DNA of 64,000 nt, from the NCBI RefSeq assembly GCF_002870125.1, contig NZ_PNEO01000002.1:310001-374000 (forward strand), in the 5' to 3' direction. This stretch comes from Burkholderia sp. WAC0059 (GTDB lineage Bacteria; Pseudomonadota; Gammaproteobacteria; Burkholderiales; Burkholderiaceae). The notes beneath the pieces were generated by a model, which saw only the letters and a list, made by a program, of their open reading frames with translations, did not search any database and was not told where the DNA came from. Both the position numbers and the translations under genes were made by a program. This document shows positions 17,659 through 26,492 of this stretch, piece by piece (position 1 is the first letter of the stretch; every line of letters begins with the position of its first letter).

Positions 17659-19253
17659 GGCAGAGTCAGCGCGCGGGCGGGGTCGAGCACGGTCAGCTCG
17701 CCCTGCAACTGGTCGATGCGGCGTGCGAGCGAGGGCTTGTCCGCGTCCTTGCGGTGACTCACCGCCTTCAGCGCTCGAATCAGTTCGTGCTTGACTTCGA
17801 AGGCGAGCCCCGGTTCCCAGCGGGTCAGCGACACCGTGTGCGCCGTGGTGTCCAGTTCGGTGAGCAGCGGCACCGCGGCGTCCGTGCGGCCGGCATGATC
17901 GGCGAGCCGCGCCATCACGAGACGTTGCAGATATCGCTGTCGTTCGGTCCGGATGCCGGGCAATGCCTCCAGCCAGGCGAAGGCCGCTTCAAGGCTCTGG
18001 CCGGCCACCATGTCACGCGCCTGCGCCTCGATTTCCGGCCAGTCGCCGGCCGCGCCGTCCTTGCTGTCGACCGAGACGGGCCACGGCGCGACACTCTCGC
18101 CGGCTTCGAGATCGCGCACCACCGCGTGCCGTGCGATCCACTCCAGCGTCTCATCGTCAGAAAACGGCGTGCCGTCGTCGAAAGCGAGCCGCTCGACGCC
18201 AGGCAGACGCTCGAGAAACAGCGCAAGGTCGGCTCTCAATAGTTCGCGCCATGCGCTGTAGGGCGCACCGACGTGGTCGAGCGCGACGTGCTGGAAATAC
18301 TGCAGGTCGAACCACAGGTGGTTCACGCCCTCCATGAACGCGCCTTCGACTCGTTCGAGCAGTTCATGCCACTGCTTTTGCAACACGAGCCGCTTCATCT
18401 GCTGGCGCAGTTCGGTACGCGGTGGTCCGAGCCGCGTGCGCGATTGCGCATCCGCTGGCGGTACCTCATGCAGCGTGTCCCAGCGCACGTTGCGCACGAG
18501 CCGCACTGACGGCAGGTAGCCGTTTTCCTGATCGCGAAGCCAGGTCGCCATCGTGCGCGCCTGCTCCAGAAGATCGCGCATGGAAGACACCGGGGCCGAC
18601 GCCAGGGCGGACTTGCCGGCATCGGCGACCGTCGAGGTCGGCGCGCCGGTATGGTTTGCCTCGCTGCGCATCGGGTCGTCGTTGCGCTCGAAGCGGGAAA
18701 CCAGCGGTTGCAGATTGGGGCGTGCCGCCGCGGTCCACTCGCCGGTGCGCGTGACGAGCAGATCGAGCGCCGCGATGGCACGTTCGAGGTCGGCCGGCGC
18801 GAATTCGCCACGGCTTTCTAGCGCGTCGATCATGCGTGTGGCGGCAAGCATCTCGAGTGCGCCCTTCTTCGCTTCGGCTCGCACAGGCAGCAATGCTTCG
18901 CCGAAACGCTCGACGAGTGCCGCGGCAAGTTCCAGCCCGTCCGCAAGGCCGGCCGGCCCGTCCTGACGCAGGCGCGCGAACGCGTAGTAACCGGCCACGC
19001 GCAGATCCTTGCCGGTTTCCTTCATCAGTTGTTCGCACGAGCATACGATCAGCGCATCGTCGATCCCGGATAGTTTTGCGACCTCGTCTTTCAGCGTGAA
19101 AAACGCGTCTTCGTAGCCAGGGTCACGGCCCACGCCGTCTGCGCCCGGCAGCGGAACGAGCCAGTCGTTCCACGCGTCGACGCGCTCGCGCACGAGCTGG
19201 TCGGGGTCGCTCGAGGGAAACAGCGCCTTCAGCAAGTTGGGCAGCATGCTCAT
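17655..19253 (-). CDS. tssA: T6SS cap/baseplate protein TssA (ImpA_N domain)
   Basis: A 532-residue protein. The N-terminal ImpA_N domain begins after MSMLPNLLKALFPSSDP and includes PLPGADGVGRDPGYEDAFFTLKDEVAKLSGID. The C-terminal part (FMEGVNHLWFDLQYFQHVALDHVGAPY; RWEPGLAFEVKHELIRALK) is typical of the VasJ-type TssA class. TssA caps and guides growth of the tail tube and sheath. The ATG at 19253 overlaps the TGA of tssM, and the stop overlaps the tssF start, so tssM-tssA-tssF are translationally chained. The frame is open far upstream inside tssM, but that part is a shadow. Confidence 0.88.
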   Translation of the reverse strand: MSMLPNLLKALFPSSDPDQLVRERVDAWNDWLVPLPGADGVGRDPGYEDAFFTLKDEVAKLSGIDDALIVCSCEQLMKETGKDLRVAGYYAFARLRQDGPAGLADGLELAAALVERFGEALLPVRAEAKKGALEMLAATRMIDALESRGEFAPADLERAIAALDLLVTRTGEWTAAARPNLQPLVSRFERNDDPMRSEANHTGAPTSTVADAGKSALASAPVSSMRDLLEQARTMATWLRDQENGYLPSVRLVRNVRWDTLHEVPPADAQSRTRLGPPRTELRQQMKRLVLQKQWHELLERVEGAFMEGVNHLWFDLQYFQHVALDHVGAPYSAWRELLRADLALFLERLPGVERLAFDDGTPFSDDETLEWIARHAVVRDLEAGESVAPWPVSVDSKDGAAGDWPEIEAQARDMVAGQSLEAAFAWLEALPGIRTERQRYLQRLVMARLADHAGRTDAAVPLLTELDTTAHTVSLTRWEPGLAFEVKHELIRALKAVSHRKDADKPSLARRIDQLQGELTVLDPARALTLP

Positions 19254-22200
19254 TCGACCTCCGGCAACGTACCGTGCGGCAACGGCATCACCGCATGTTT
19301 CGCGGCGTCGATCGCCGCCGGCGACAACGGCGGCGGATTGGCCGACGCTCCGACGACCAGCGGAAGTCCCCGCGAGAAGAACGTCCCCTTGGGGGAAGCC
19401 TGCTTCCGTGCCGCCGGCGACGGACCCGTCACGAAAATCCGTGTCGGCAATGTGAAGTGCCGCAGCGCGAGCACGTCGAGCGGCCCCGCCCCGGCTTCGC
19501 TGCGCAACTGCACACGCAACGGAATGCCCAGGCTCGGGTCCGGGTTCCACGAGAGCAGATATCGCGCGCTGTCCTGCGGCGTGACCGTCGCGTGCTCGAG
19601 GAGGCGAATCAGACCGAAGCGGCCCTGCGCGTCCAGCGACGAACGCAATCCGCCCTGCCCGGTCTGCCACTCGATGCGCGTGATGTCTTCCAGCGCATCG
19701 CCTGGCCAGACAAATGGCGTCCACTCCTCTTTCTGGTTGAAGTAGTGCAGCTCCCGGCCCGACAGCACGAACTTCATGTCGGTAACGCCAGGCGTCGGCA
19801 CCGGACGCAGCTCGTACCGAATATGTGCGTCGCCGGATGGAAAGAGTACGGTGGAGACGCGCATGAGCTTGTTCAGCGCGGCGAGGAACGCCGGGTCGAC
19901 GGTTAGTGTGTTGGGGTTCGCACCTTGCGCCGGCACCCAGCGGTCGCCCTGCCGCTCGACGATGCCCGCGAGCTGCGACGTCACGAACTGCGCGATCACG
20001 CCGTTGTCCGGGCGCATGAAACGCGCCATCTCCGGCAGCGACGCGTCGTTGTCGGAATCGGCGAACGGATAGCGGCCGCCGAAGGTCTTGTCCCAGTCGG
20101 CGACGATCGCCGTGCGCCACGTGTCGTTCAGGCTCGACGAAGCCGGCTGCAACACCACCTGCCAGGTCTGATCGAGCGGCTGTTCGAGTAGCTGCCCGAA
20201 GCCCGCCCACTGCTCGCCGAGGCTGGCGGCCACGCGACTCGCGTAGTCGCGGCTGTCCGCGATATCGGACGTCTTGCCCTGCAGCACGGCCTGTGCCGCG
20301 GCGCGCGACATCGCGTCCGGATCGTTGCCCATCATGATCTGCTGAAGTTTCAACCGCATCGCGGTTACGCGTTCGAGAAAGCGCGCCAGACTCAGGTCGC
20401 CTGTCGCAGCGATCTGCGCGGCCGCCTTGCCGCTGCCAGCGCCCAGATCGCTGCCGGTCAGGCGCAACAACGGGCCGAATGCGCTTGCGAGCGGCGCAAT
20501 GTTCCGTGACGGGGCGATCGTCGACGGATCTTTCGCCCCGACGACCAGCGGAAGTCCCCGTGGAAAGGAAGTCCCGCTGGGGGATTCGTCGGCGCCGACG
20601 AGATGCTGTGCCTTGCTGATCAGCGTGTCCGAGAGCGACTGTGTCGTTGCGCCGGCCCCGGCCTGATACACCGCGACATTCATCAGCGCGACGAGCGGCG
20701 AGCGCTGCGGATCGCCCAGCAGCGTTAGCTGGTCGACCGTGCCGGAGAGCGTCGGCGTAGGCTGCCAGCGAATGCTGTTGAGGAAGAGTTGCCACGCGCG
20801 CGCGTAGTCGTCGAAATAGCGTTGCCGCAGTTCGGCTTTCAGCGATGCCGCCAGCGTTGCATCGGTGCGGGTCTCCCCCAAAGGGACTTCCTTCCCACGG
20901 GGACTTCCGCTGGTCGTCGGAGCGTCGGACAGCACCCAGTCGCCGGCAACGTTGCGCTGTTCGCTGGCTTCGTCGATGGCCTTCGAGATCCGCTCATCCC
21001 AGGCTGCGCGCGTGAATACCCCCGGCACGGTCGCTGTCGTGCCGAACAGCCCCCGGCTACTAGTGTCGCCGAGCAGCGCCGCCAGTGACACCGGCGGATA
21101 CTTCGGCATCGCTTCGTCCAGCATCTGCTGGTAGATCTCGTCCGTCGAATTCCGAATGTCCCTGACGCCGATCACCGTCTGACGCGTAGCGTTGACAAGC
21201 GACGCGTCGGGAATGATCGCGAGCGACGAACCGCTGGTACCCATGCGTTGCCCGAGATGATTCGCATAGAAGGCAATCAGGTGCTGGCGCAGGTCCTGCC
21301 ACGCGCCCTCGCTCAAGGACGAATTGAGCGGGCGTGCAGGAGCCGCTGTTGCGATTAGCTGGGGAGCAAGGAACGCTGGATTGGCGCGTTCAGGCTTCGC
21401 AAGCATCAGGTACGTCTTGAGCGTGTCGTAGGCGGAATTGACCTGCGTATCGCCACCGCTCGCGATCTCTGCGTCCGACAGCGAGGCGAGTTGTCGTAGG
21501 TGCTGTTCCAGCTTTTCACGGATGGGATCGATGATAATGCGGACCACCCCGCTTTCGTAAGCCGGCCACAGCGTGGCGAAGAGTTCCGCGTCGCGGTTCA
21601 GGCCGAAGCGCGTAGTCCACGGTGCGCCATCGTGTTGATGGACCTCGAGGGTGTCGAGCTGCTTTTGCAGGCTGACGAGAATCAGGGCCGCCTGGGTGCG
21701 GTCCTGTGCGGTTGAGAGGTCGTCGGCCGTATTCGCCGCCGTCTGGATCGTCGCACGGTTCGCGAAACCCGAGAGGAAGGTGCCTGCGATCCAGAACGCG
21801 ACGCATGCCGTGACGGCCCACGCAGCCGTGCTCGAGAGCGAGAATCCGACGCGCCGGCCATGAATGCGGCGGCTGTGGTCGGCAATGGTTTGCCAGACCG
21901 TAAGCTGCGCGATAGTTTCGCCCTCTCCCGCCCCGGCTTCCGGCACCTCCGCATCGCGCGCCTTGAAAAGCGGCGTGAAAAGCACGCCATGAATTGCGCC
22001 GCGCCAGATACGCGACCGGCCAATCTGGGTCACGAGGTCCGACAGTGCGCTGCCGTATTGTGCAATATGGTTCGACAGTTCGGCGAAGTAGCGGTCTGCC
22101 GCATCTTTCGTGAGGCGCACGACACCCGCATCGGCCAGTGCGTCGGAAACGCCGCCCAGTGACGTGATCACCTCACCCTGCCCAAGTCGTGCGTTCGACC

Positions 22201-22936
22201 AGGTGCAGCCGATCGCTTCATCCTGGTCGATCGCCTTGCTTCCGGCCTCGGTCACGTTGAGCAGGTACATCGGAGCCGCCCAGCGCAGCGCACGGGAGTG
22301 GCAGGCCAAACGCTGGGCGGTACGCTCCGCGTCGAACGGCCGATTACCTGAGGTATGGGTTCGCACCACTGCCACGACGGCATCGACCGGTCTCCGGCGG
22401 CGAAGGCGACGGATCCGATCAAGCCAGGCGGTATCCAGTTGGTCGCCGGTCTGCTTCGCATAAAGCAGAATGGTGTCGCCGGAGATCATGTAACCGCTTC
22501 GTACGAGGCCAGGTGCAAGGCGCCTGACGATCGGCTCATCCCCTGCGACCGCTACCCAGCGATCCCGGTATCGCCAGCGCCACCCGTGACGCTCGCGAAG
22601 CGCATTGCGCAGGGCATCAGGTTGCCCCAGATCCGTTTCTTGCAACGACGTGGCTTGACCAGCACCACCATGAGCTTGCCGTTTCGAATCGTATTGCGCG
22701 AGCCACTTCGCTGCACGCATCGAAGCGATCCACAACACGACGGCCTCGAAATACTTCACGAGAATGAGAGCGACGAGCAAGCCCGATAGCAGACTCAACT
22801 CGATAATGATCCGGGTATCGCGCGACCATCCTCTTCCGGGTCCCCCGATCCAGACCGCGATACCCAACGCAAGAAATACGATGGCAATTGCGATACCGAT
22901 GAAGATCGCAACGGGTTGTGGTTTGTGTTCATTCAT
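19250..22936 (-). CDS. tssM: T6SS membrane complex protein TssM (IcmF-like), no P-loop
   Basis: A 1228-residue inner membrane protein with two N-terminal transmembrane segments (about residues 8-30 and 45-75), a cytoplasmic region, a third transmembrane segment near residue 380, and a large periplasmic part. The C-terminal periplasmic domain carries TssM features (DTWRTAIVADWDKTFGGRYPFADSD; YELRPVPTPGVTDMKFVLSGRELHYFN). The cytoplasmic region has no GxxxxGK[ST] motif; the expected place reads VAVAGDEPIVRR. Three copies of the 50-bp repeat are embedded at about residues 672-688, 785-801 and 1181-1197. The ATG at 22936 overlaps the upstream stop as ATGA. TssM spans the periplasm between TssL and TssJ. 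Confidence 0.87.
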   Translation of the reverse strand: MNEHKPQPVAIFIGIAIAIVFLALGIAVWIGGPGRGWSRDTRIIIELSLLSGLLVALILVKYFEAVVLWIASMRAAKWLAQYDSKRQAHGGAGQATSLQETDLGQPDALRNALRERHGWRWRYRDRWVAVAGDEPIVRRLAPGLVRSGYMISGDTILLYAKQTGDQLDTAWLDRIRRLRRRRPVDAVVAVVRTHTSGNRPFDAERTAQRLACHSRALRWAAPMYLLNVTEAGSKAIDQDEAIGCTWSNARLGQGEVITSLGGVSDALADAGVVRLTKDAADRYFAELSNHIAQYGSALSDLVTQIGRSRIWRGAIHGVLFTPLFKARDAEVPEAGAGEGETIAQLTVWQTIADHSRRIHGRRVGFSLSSTAAWAVTACVAFWIAGTFLSGFANRATIQTAANTADDLSTAQDRTQAALILVSLQKQLDTLEVHQHDGAPWTTRFGLNRDAELFATLWPAYESGVVRIIIDPIREKLEQHLRQLASLSDAEIASGGDTQVNSAYDTLKTYLMLAKPERANPAFLAPQLIATAAPARPLNSSLSEGAWQDLRQHLIAFYANHLGQRMGTSGSSLAIIPDASLVNATRQTVIGVRDIRNSTDEIYQQMLDEAMPKYPPVSLAALLGDTSSRGLFGTTATVPGVFTRAAWDERISKAIDEASEQRNVAGDWVLSDAPTTSGSPRGKEVPLGETRTDATLAASLKAELRQRYFDDYARAWQLFLNSIRWQPTPTLSGTVDQLTLLGDPQRSPLVALMNVAVYQAGAGATTQSLSDTLISKAQHLVGADESPSGTSFPRGLPLVVGAKDPSTIAPSRNIAPLASAFGPLLRLTGSDLGAGSGKAAAQIAATGDLSLARFLERVTAMRLKLQQIMMGNDPDAMSRAAAQAVLQGKTSDIADSRDYASRVAASLGEQWAGFGQLLEQPLDQTWQVVLQPASSSLNDTWRTAIVADWDKTFGGRYPFADSDNDASLPEMARFMRPDNGVIAQFVTSQLAGIVERQGDRWVPAQGANPNTLTVDPAFLAALNKLMRVSTVLFPSGDAHIRYELRPVPTPGVTDMKFVLSGRELHYFNQKEEWTPFVWPGDALEDITRIEWQTGQGGLRSSLDAQGRFGLIRLLEHATVTPQDSARYLLSWNPDPSLGIPLRVQLRSEAGAGPLDVLALRHFTLPTRIFVTGPSPAARKQASPKGTFFSRGLPLVVGASANPPPLSPAAIDAAKHAVMPLPHGTLPEVE
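19347..19396 (+). repeat. T6SS-internal 50-bp repeat, copy 1 (in tssM)
   Basis: It begins GCTCCGACGACCAGCGG and ends CGTCCCCTTGGGGGA. It runs opposite to tssM and is read there as SPKGTFFSRGLPLVVGAS near the protein's C-terminus. Confidence 0.85.
20535..20584 (+). repeat. T6SS-internal 50-bp repeat, copy 2 (in tssM)
   Basis: It begins GCCCCGACGACCAGCGG and ends AGTCCCGCTGGGGGA. It is antisense to tssM and is read as SPSGTSFPRGLPLVVGAK. Confidence 0.85.
20874..20923 (-). repeat. T6SS-internal 50-bp repeat, copy 3 (in tssM)
   Basis: It is the same element in the opposite orientation to copies 1 and 2, so it is sense to tssM and is read as APTTSGSPRGKEVPLGE. It lies 289 bases from copy 2, forming an inverted pair. 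Confidence 0.85.
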
Positions 22937-24177
22937 ATTTGTTTTCTGCACACGAGGGCAATCATGTCGGTACTATCCTCGGCGAGGACAAGTTGCGGAT
23001 CGCCGGTGAGCGACGCATGTTCCGCAGCCAGGGCCGTTGCGAGCCAGGCACCCGCGCCGTCACATGTTCCGGCCATTGCGCCAACGTCAATCCATTGCGT
23101 TTTCTCATCGAACCGCGACACCGATTTAACCGAACGCACGAGCTCTTCGGAGAGGGCGTGCCCCCACACCGTCTTGATACGAATCGAATCGGCCTGCCCC
23201 CAGCGAGTGGCAAGCTCAAGTGGCCTGCTCACCGCATCTGATGCTCCGGTAGCCGGGCGATGCAAGCTTAATAACGTCCTTTTTTCAGGCATGTTCCGAA
23301 CGATGTCAGGGTGACCCAACAGCAGCGCGACGCCCGTCTCGGCGACGCCGTCCTGTAATCGTTCGCTGACCGCTCTACGTAACTGGATCGCAATCAGAAA
23401 ACGCGCCTCGCCTGATTTCAGGCCGTCATGCCACGCGTCCGCCTGAAAGAGCGAAAGGTGCTCTCCACTCACATTGACCGCCACTCGCAGAGACGGCACT
23501 CTGGCTGAAATCAGGTCCAGCAGGCGGGCACGCACGTCTGCCAGGTCCATTTCCGACCGTATGCACAGATCGACCTGAAGGGCGGTGCGACCGGGCAGTG
23601 TGGCCAGTTCGGTACCCATCCTGTCGACCAGACTGTTCAGGAGCCAATCGGACACCACTCGATGACGCGCGTGTTCAGTCAGTTCATTTCCTGCGTAGAA
23701 CGGCTTTTGGGGGATCTCCAGCCACCTGGCGTTGACATCGAGCCCCGGCACCGCCCGGCTGGATCGAGTGCCCATCGTCAGACTTCCGTTGACGAGTCCC
23801 TCGATGCCGTTCTCCTGATCGTCACAGGAAAAACACCAGGCATGCCCAAGCACTGCGAGGGGCGCGCTGGCCAGCTTGTGGCATTTCAACTCCTCATCGT
23901 CGCTAACCCGATTATTCGCAATGGCTCCGCTGCGTCGCGCATACGAATATCCGAGATAACAACACAGCAGGAACGTCCACGCGAGCATCGGATAGCCGAT
24001 GACACAGAACCAGAACCAAACGGTGTTTGTCGGCCTTCCTGCCGGCCACAGAAAAATCGCCAGCGCGGCGCCCAGGCACATCACCACACCGAGCAGGACC
24101 GCCCAGAGAAGTTTTGACGGTCTCGGAGGCTCCGGCACCGCGACCCGCGGGGGCACCCGTGCAAAGTCAATTGGCAT
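22933..24177 (-). CDS. Unknown T6SS-cluster membrane protein between PAAR and tssM
   Basis: A 414-residue protein I cannot assign to a named T6SS component. It has a proline-rich cytoplasmic N-terminus and two transmembrane segments (about residues 23-46 and 53-75). The remainder lacks membrane segments. The C-terminal part contains DVGAMAGTCDGAGAWLATAL, which looks faintly like the glycine-rich closing motif of ketosynthase/thiolase folds; this is only a resemblance, and no catalytic Cys-His-His set is clear. Its stop overlaps the tssM start and its ATG abuts the PAAR stop, so it is made together with TssM and may work at the membrane complex or in effector loading. Confidence 0.75.
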   Translation of the reverse strand: MPIDFARVPPRVAVPEPPRPSKLLWAVLLGVVMCLGAALAIFLWPAGRPTNTVWFWFCVIGYPMLAWTFLLCCYLGYSYARRSGAIANNRVSDDEELKCHKLASAPLAVLGHAWCFSCDDQENGIEGLVNGSLTMGTRSSRAVPGLDVNARWLEIPQKPFYAGNELTEHARHRVVSDWLLNSLVDRMGTELATLPGRTALQVDLCIRSEMDLADVRARLLDLISARVPSLRVAVNVSGEHLSLFQADAWHDGLKSGEARFLIAIQLRRAVSERLQDGVAETGVALLLGHPDIVRNMPEKRTLLSLHRPATGASDAVSRPLELATRWGQADSIRIKTVWGHALSEELVRSVKSVSRFDEKTQWIDVGAMAGTCDGAGAWLATALAAEHASLTGDPQLVLAEDSTDMIALVCRKQI

Positions 24178-24435
24178 CTATCGGACCGTCGCTCCATCTG
24201 ACGTAGCAATGAGGACGCTGCCGCATTGGGTCCGATCGCCATCCCGAGAAACCGGCACGCCTGCGTCCGTCATGCTCGTGCCTCCCTCGACAATTTCGTT
24301 GTCGCCGTGGATTGGGCACGACACCATGTCGCCAATCCGTGCCGCCCGACGCCCCTTGATCTTGATACGATCCGAACCGCTGAGGATCCTTCCGCCGTGG
24401 CTGGTGCTATCGCCTTCGTATGCAAGCTTTTTCAT
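24178..24435 (-). CDS. PAAR-domain T6SS spike tip protein
   Basis: An 85-residue single-domain PAAR protein. It shows the family pattern GDSTSHGGRILSGSD, then GDMVSCPIHG with the His and Cys that bind zinc at the tip, and GDRTQCGSVL near the end. It would sharpen the VgrG spike and help carry effectors. It lies downstream of the effector/immunity island and directly before the membrane protein gene, in one minus-strand transcription unit. Confidence 0.9.
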   Translation of the reverse strand: MKKLAYEGDSTSHGGRILSGSDRIKIKGRRAARIGDMVSCPIHGDNEIVEGGTSMTDAGVPVSRDGDRTQCGSVLIATSDGATVR

Positions 24436-24443
24436 ACGATTAC

Positions 24444-25417
24444 TTACCAGTGAGTTATATATGAACTACGAATCCATTTTCGCAATACATTGCCGTTCGC
24501 TTGCTTGGAATCTATTTTCAGCCATTCACTCTCAGCCATATCAATTGAAGTTACCTGATCGCCTTTTACAAGGTACATTTGTGTTTTTCTATCCAGACTC
24601 GGCGAGTCATATAGCCAGGCCCTTTCAACACGAACTCTAAACATCTGCTCGCTTACAGTGGCCCGCTCCGAAAGAAGAGCTACTTTCGACTCGACGAGTG
24701 AAGCTTCGGACCCAGCATTTTCATGCCGCAATTGTTCTGCCAAGGCCAGGTAGCTTCTCCGATTCTTGAGATCAGGAGGATCACACGCCATCACGTTATA
24801 AACTCCGAGATTATTAGTTATGATATCCCGAAGTTTCAGTTTTATGCTTGCATGCGAGAACTCATGCCAGATACCATTCGCGCCAAGGGTCGTCTTCGTA
24901 GTCATTTCTACAGTGCGGTCCTCGTTTGAATCCAGCCATCCGTCCTGTTTTGATGCCCATTCTCCACCGCATATCTCGTCTGTTTGCATCGTAACGATGC
25001 ACCCAGTTGTTACGTCTATTACCGGACAATATTCTCTCCCCTCCACTCTCGATTTTCCCCCTGCGACATCGAGGATCCCTTGCCTAACAATTGGCACTAT
25101 GACATAACGCCCAGTGGGAGATACTTTCTTTGTCCCAAGCCTTCAAATACGACTCCGCCATAATTAGTCAATTGCTCGTCCTGAAATAATTGGAGGCGAG
25201 CTCCCTTCTTGTCTATATAAAATGCACGAGACCATCCGTCACCGAATCGAGATTGCAACTCAGCAGTTAGAGGCGCATCAAGCTCGATCGATTCTCCGCC
25301 AGAAATAATCTTCTGCGTTGCAAAAGCCGGTTTGGAAGTAACCATCGCGACGGAATACAGTATCGCAAGGAAAACGACTATTTTTCCTAAATTAATGAAT
25401 AATGGATCGCACTTCAT
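24444..25417 (-). pseudogene. Putative T6SS immunity protein gene split by a one-base frameshift
   Basis: Two overlapping frames read as one protein. The upstream frame (25417 to 25097, 106 codons) starts with a signal peptide (KIVVFLAILYSVAMV ... AFATQK) and reads to VVFEGLG, then runs off as QRKYLPLGVMS and stops. The frame displaced by one base continues naturally as TKKVSPTGRYVIVPIVRQG and on to 24444. The break falls just after TTGGG near 25133; one extra G there would restore a ~322-residue exported protein. The C-terminal ~60 residues (RAWLYDSPSLDRKTQMYLVKG, then EWLKID) look like a bacterial SH3 domain. Its ATG overlaps the stop of the orphan toxin tail, the usual toxin-immunity arrangement. 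It may be a true null allele or a sequencing error. Confidence 0.65.
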
Positions 25418-26106
25418 GGCAATTTACCCCACAACTTTATAAATCGAACATGAAAATCATTCATGCGCCTGTGCTCACCATAGTAGGCGACGATTTTAGA
25501 TTCGTACGTAGTACGCGATTGACCCCACGTGGACGGATCCTCTTGCACTAAAAGGTACGTGTGGGAAAAAACTTTCAGCGCGCTCGCCACGTTCTTCACA
25601 ACGTTGTTAGGGTAATTAACGTGTTGATCAATGGCAGTCGCGCGGCCAAGGTCCGATTGAAAATACTCACCGATCGAATGCGTATAGCCGTCTTGAATAA
25701 GTTCAATAACCTTCCTCAAGCAATCGATAAAATCCTTTTCCTGCTTACCCTGAAATTCATTGCTTATGATTTCATTGATGATTGAAGCAAGATGTTTTTG
25801 TTTAATTTTTTGACCGAATGTCGCCTCGCCGCACCCCTCTCTCAATTTTTCATATAACTCATCCCCAGTTATCCTTACTGGACCTGTGACTTCTGAGTCT
25901 TGATAATACATTTTTGCAGTGTGCGTATCGCCACCCTCCATTTCAACTGTCCAACCACATTTCTCGACAGTCAGTTGAGCCTTGACGTCATTCCACCAGA
26001 CGAGCTTTTCAATCCGCTCCCGCTCCGCCTCGTGCTGAGCTTGCGGGCCAGCCTGTTTTTCAATCTCCGCGCGAGTAGCTTCCACTTTTAAATCACCCTC
26101 CCGCAC
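25414..26106 (-). CDS. Orphan C-terminal toxin tail of a T6SS effector
   Basis: A 230-codon frame opening with GTG. Residues ~13-43 (AEIEKQAGPQAQHEAERE, then RIEKLVWWNDVKAQL) nearly repeat a linker of the complete effector encoded at 26983-29481 (AEIEKQTGPQAQHEAEQE, then RIEKLVWWDDVKAHL). After this junction the sequence is completely different from the GH19 tail of that effector. The remaining ~185 residues (from GWTVEMEGGDTHTAKMYY onward, two Cys, no membrane segment) match no family I recognise. The homology to the parent is lost, with a one-base offset, right at the proposed start, so it looks like a displaced alternative tail rather than an independent gene. Base composition is AT-rich compared with the cluster. 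Confidence 0.65.
   Translation of the reverse strand: MREGDLKVEATRAEIEKQAGPQAQHEAERERIEKLVWWNDVKAQLTVEKCGWTVEMEGGDTHTAKMYYQDSEVTGPVRITGDELYEKLREGCGEATFGQKIKQKHLASIINEIISNEFQGKQEKDFIDCLRKVIELIQDGYTHSIGEYFQSDLGRATAIDQHVNYPNNVVKNVASALKVFSHTYLLVQEDPSTWGQSRTTYESKIVAYYGEHRRMNDFHVRFIKLWGKLP
25976..26087 (-). repeat. Effector junction repeat, copy A (orphan tail)
   Basis: About 112 bp that align with 27767-27879 at roughly 90% identity by eye in the same orientation, 1.8 kb apart. It encodes the shared AEIEKQ-GPQAQHEAE-ERIEKLVWW junction. One base is missing relative to copy B near its upstream end, changing the frame there. Confidence 0.85.
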
Positions 26107-26492
26107 CTCTTTATATAAATTTCCTCCGAATTAAATTTATACAACACATTATTATTTCATTCAGAGAAAAGTAAAATTTTTAAATTTTACCCCCAACAAA
26201 TCGAAAGTCGAACATGATTTCCGGACAAACATGCTCTCCAGGCACTCAGGCTAAATTTTAAAAAACCCGCCAAACCAATATTAAAAGCATCGATTACCAG
26301 AGAAACATTTCTCGAAGCAAAGATTGGCAACACTCCCCATCAGGCAGCCAACTGAATATACCCCCTCTTAATGTTGGCAAAGCGTAAACTCGCCAGCTTC
26401 TGGCCTCGACGCAAAAAATTAGTCGCAGAAAAATTCCCTCCCGGTAAATTTTCCGCCAAAATCATTTTTCAATCGCCCCTCGCGAAGAACAA
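26107..26492. other. AT-rich gap between orphan tail and immunity gene
   Basis: These 386 bases hold no open frame that looks like a gene on either strand. The segment is strikingly AT-rich against the GC-rich surroundings. It may be the debris of a lost gene segment from a tail exchange, or foreign flanking DNA. Confidence 0.5.

Noticed and set aside
17655..20795. Extension of tssA upstream into tssM as a 1046-codon gene
   Set aside because: The upstream ~510 codons are antisense-like low-complexity sequence in the wrong frame of tssM; TssA begins at 19253 with a normal N-terminus.
19347..20923. The tssM repeats as a CRISPR array
   Set aside because: Copies are irregularly spaced, lie in both orientations, and are part of translated sequence with no spacer pattern or cas genes.
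25120..25145. Programmed -1 frameshifting in the immunity candidate
   Set aside because: No X-XXY-YYZ slippery heptamer in the right frame is present at the junction, and a single lost G in the G-run explains it more simply.
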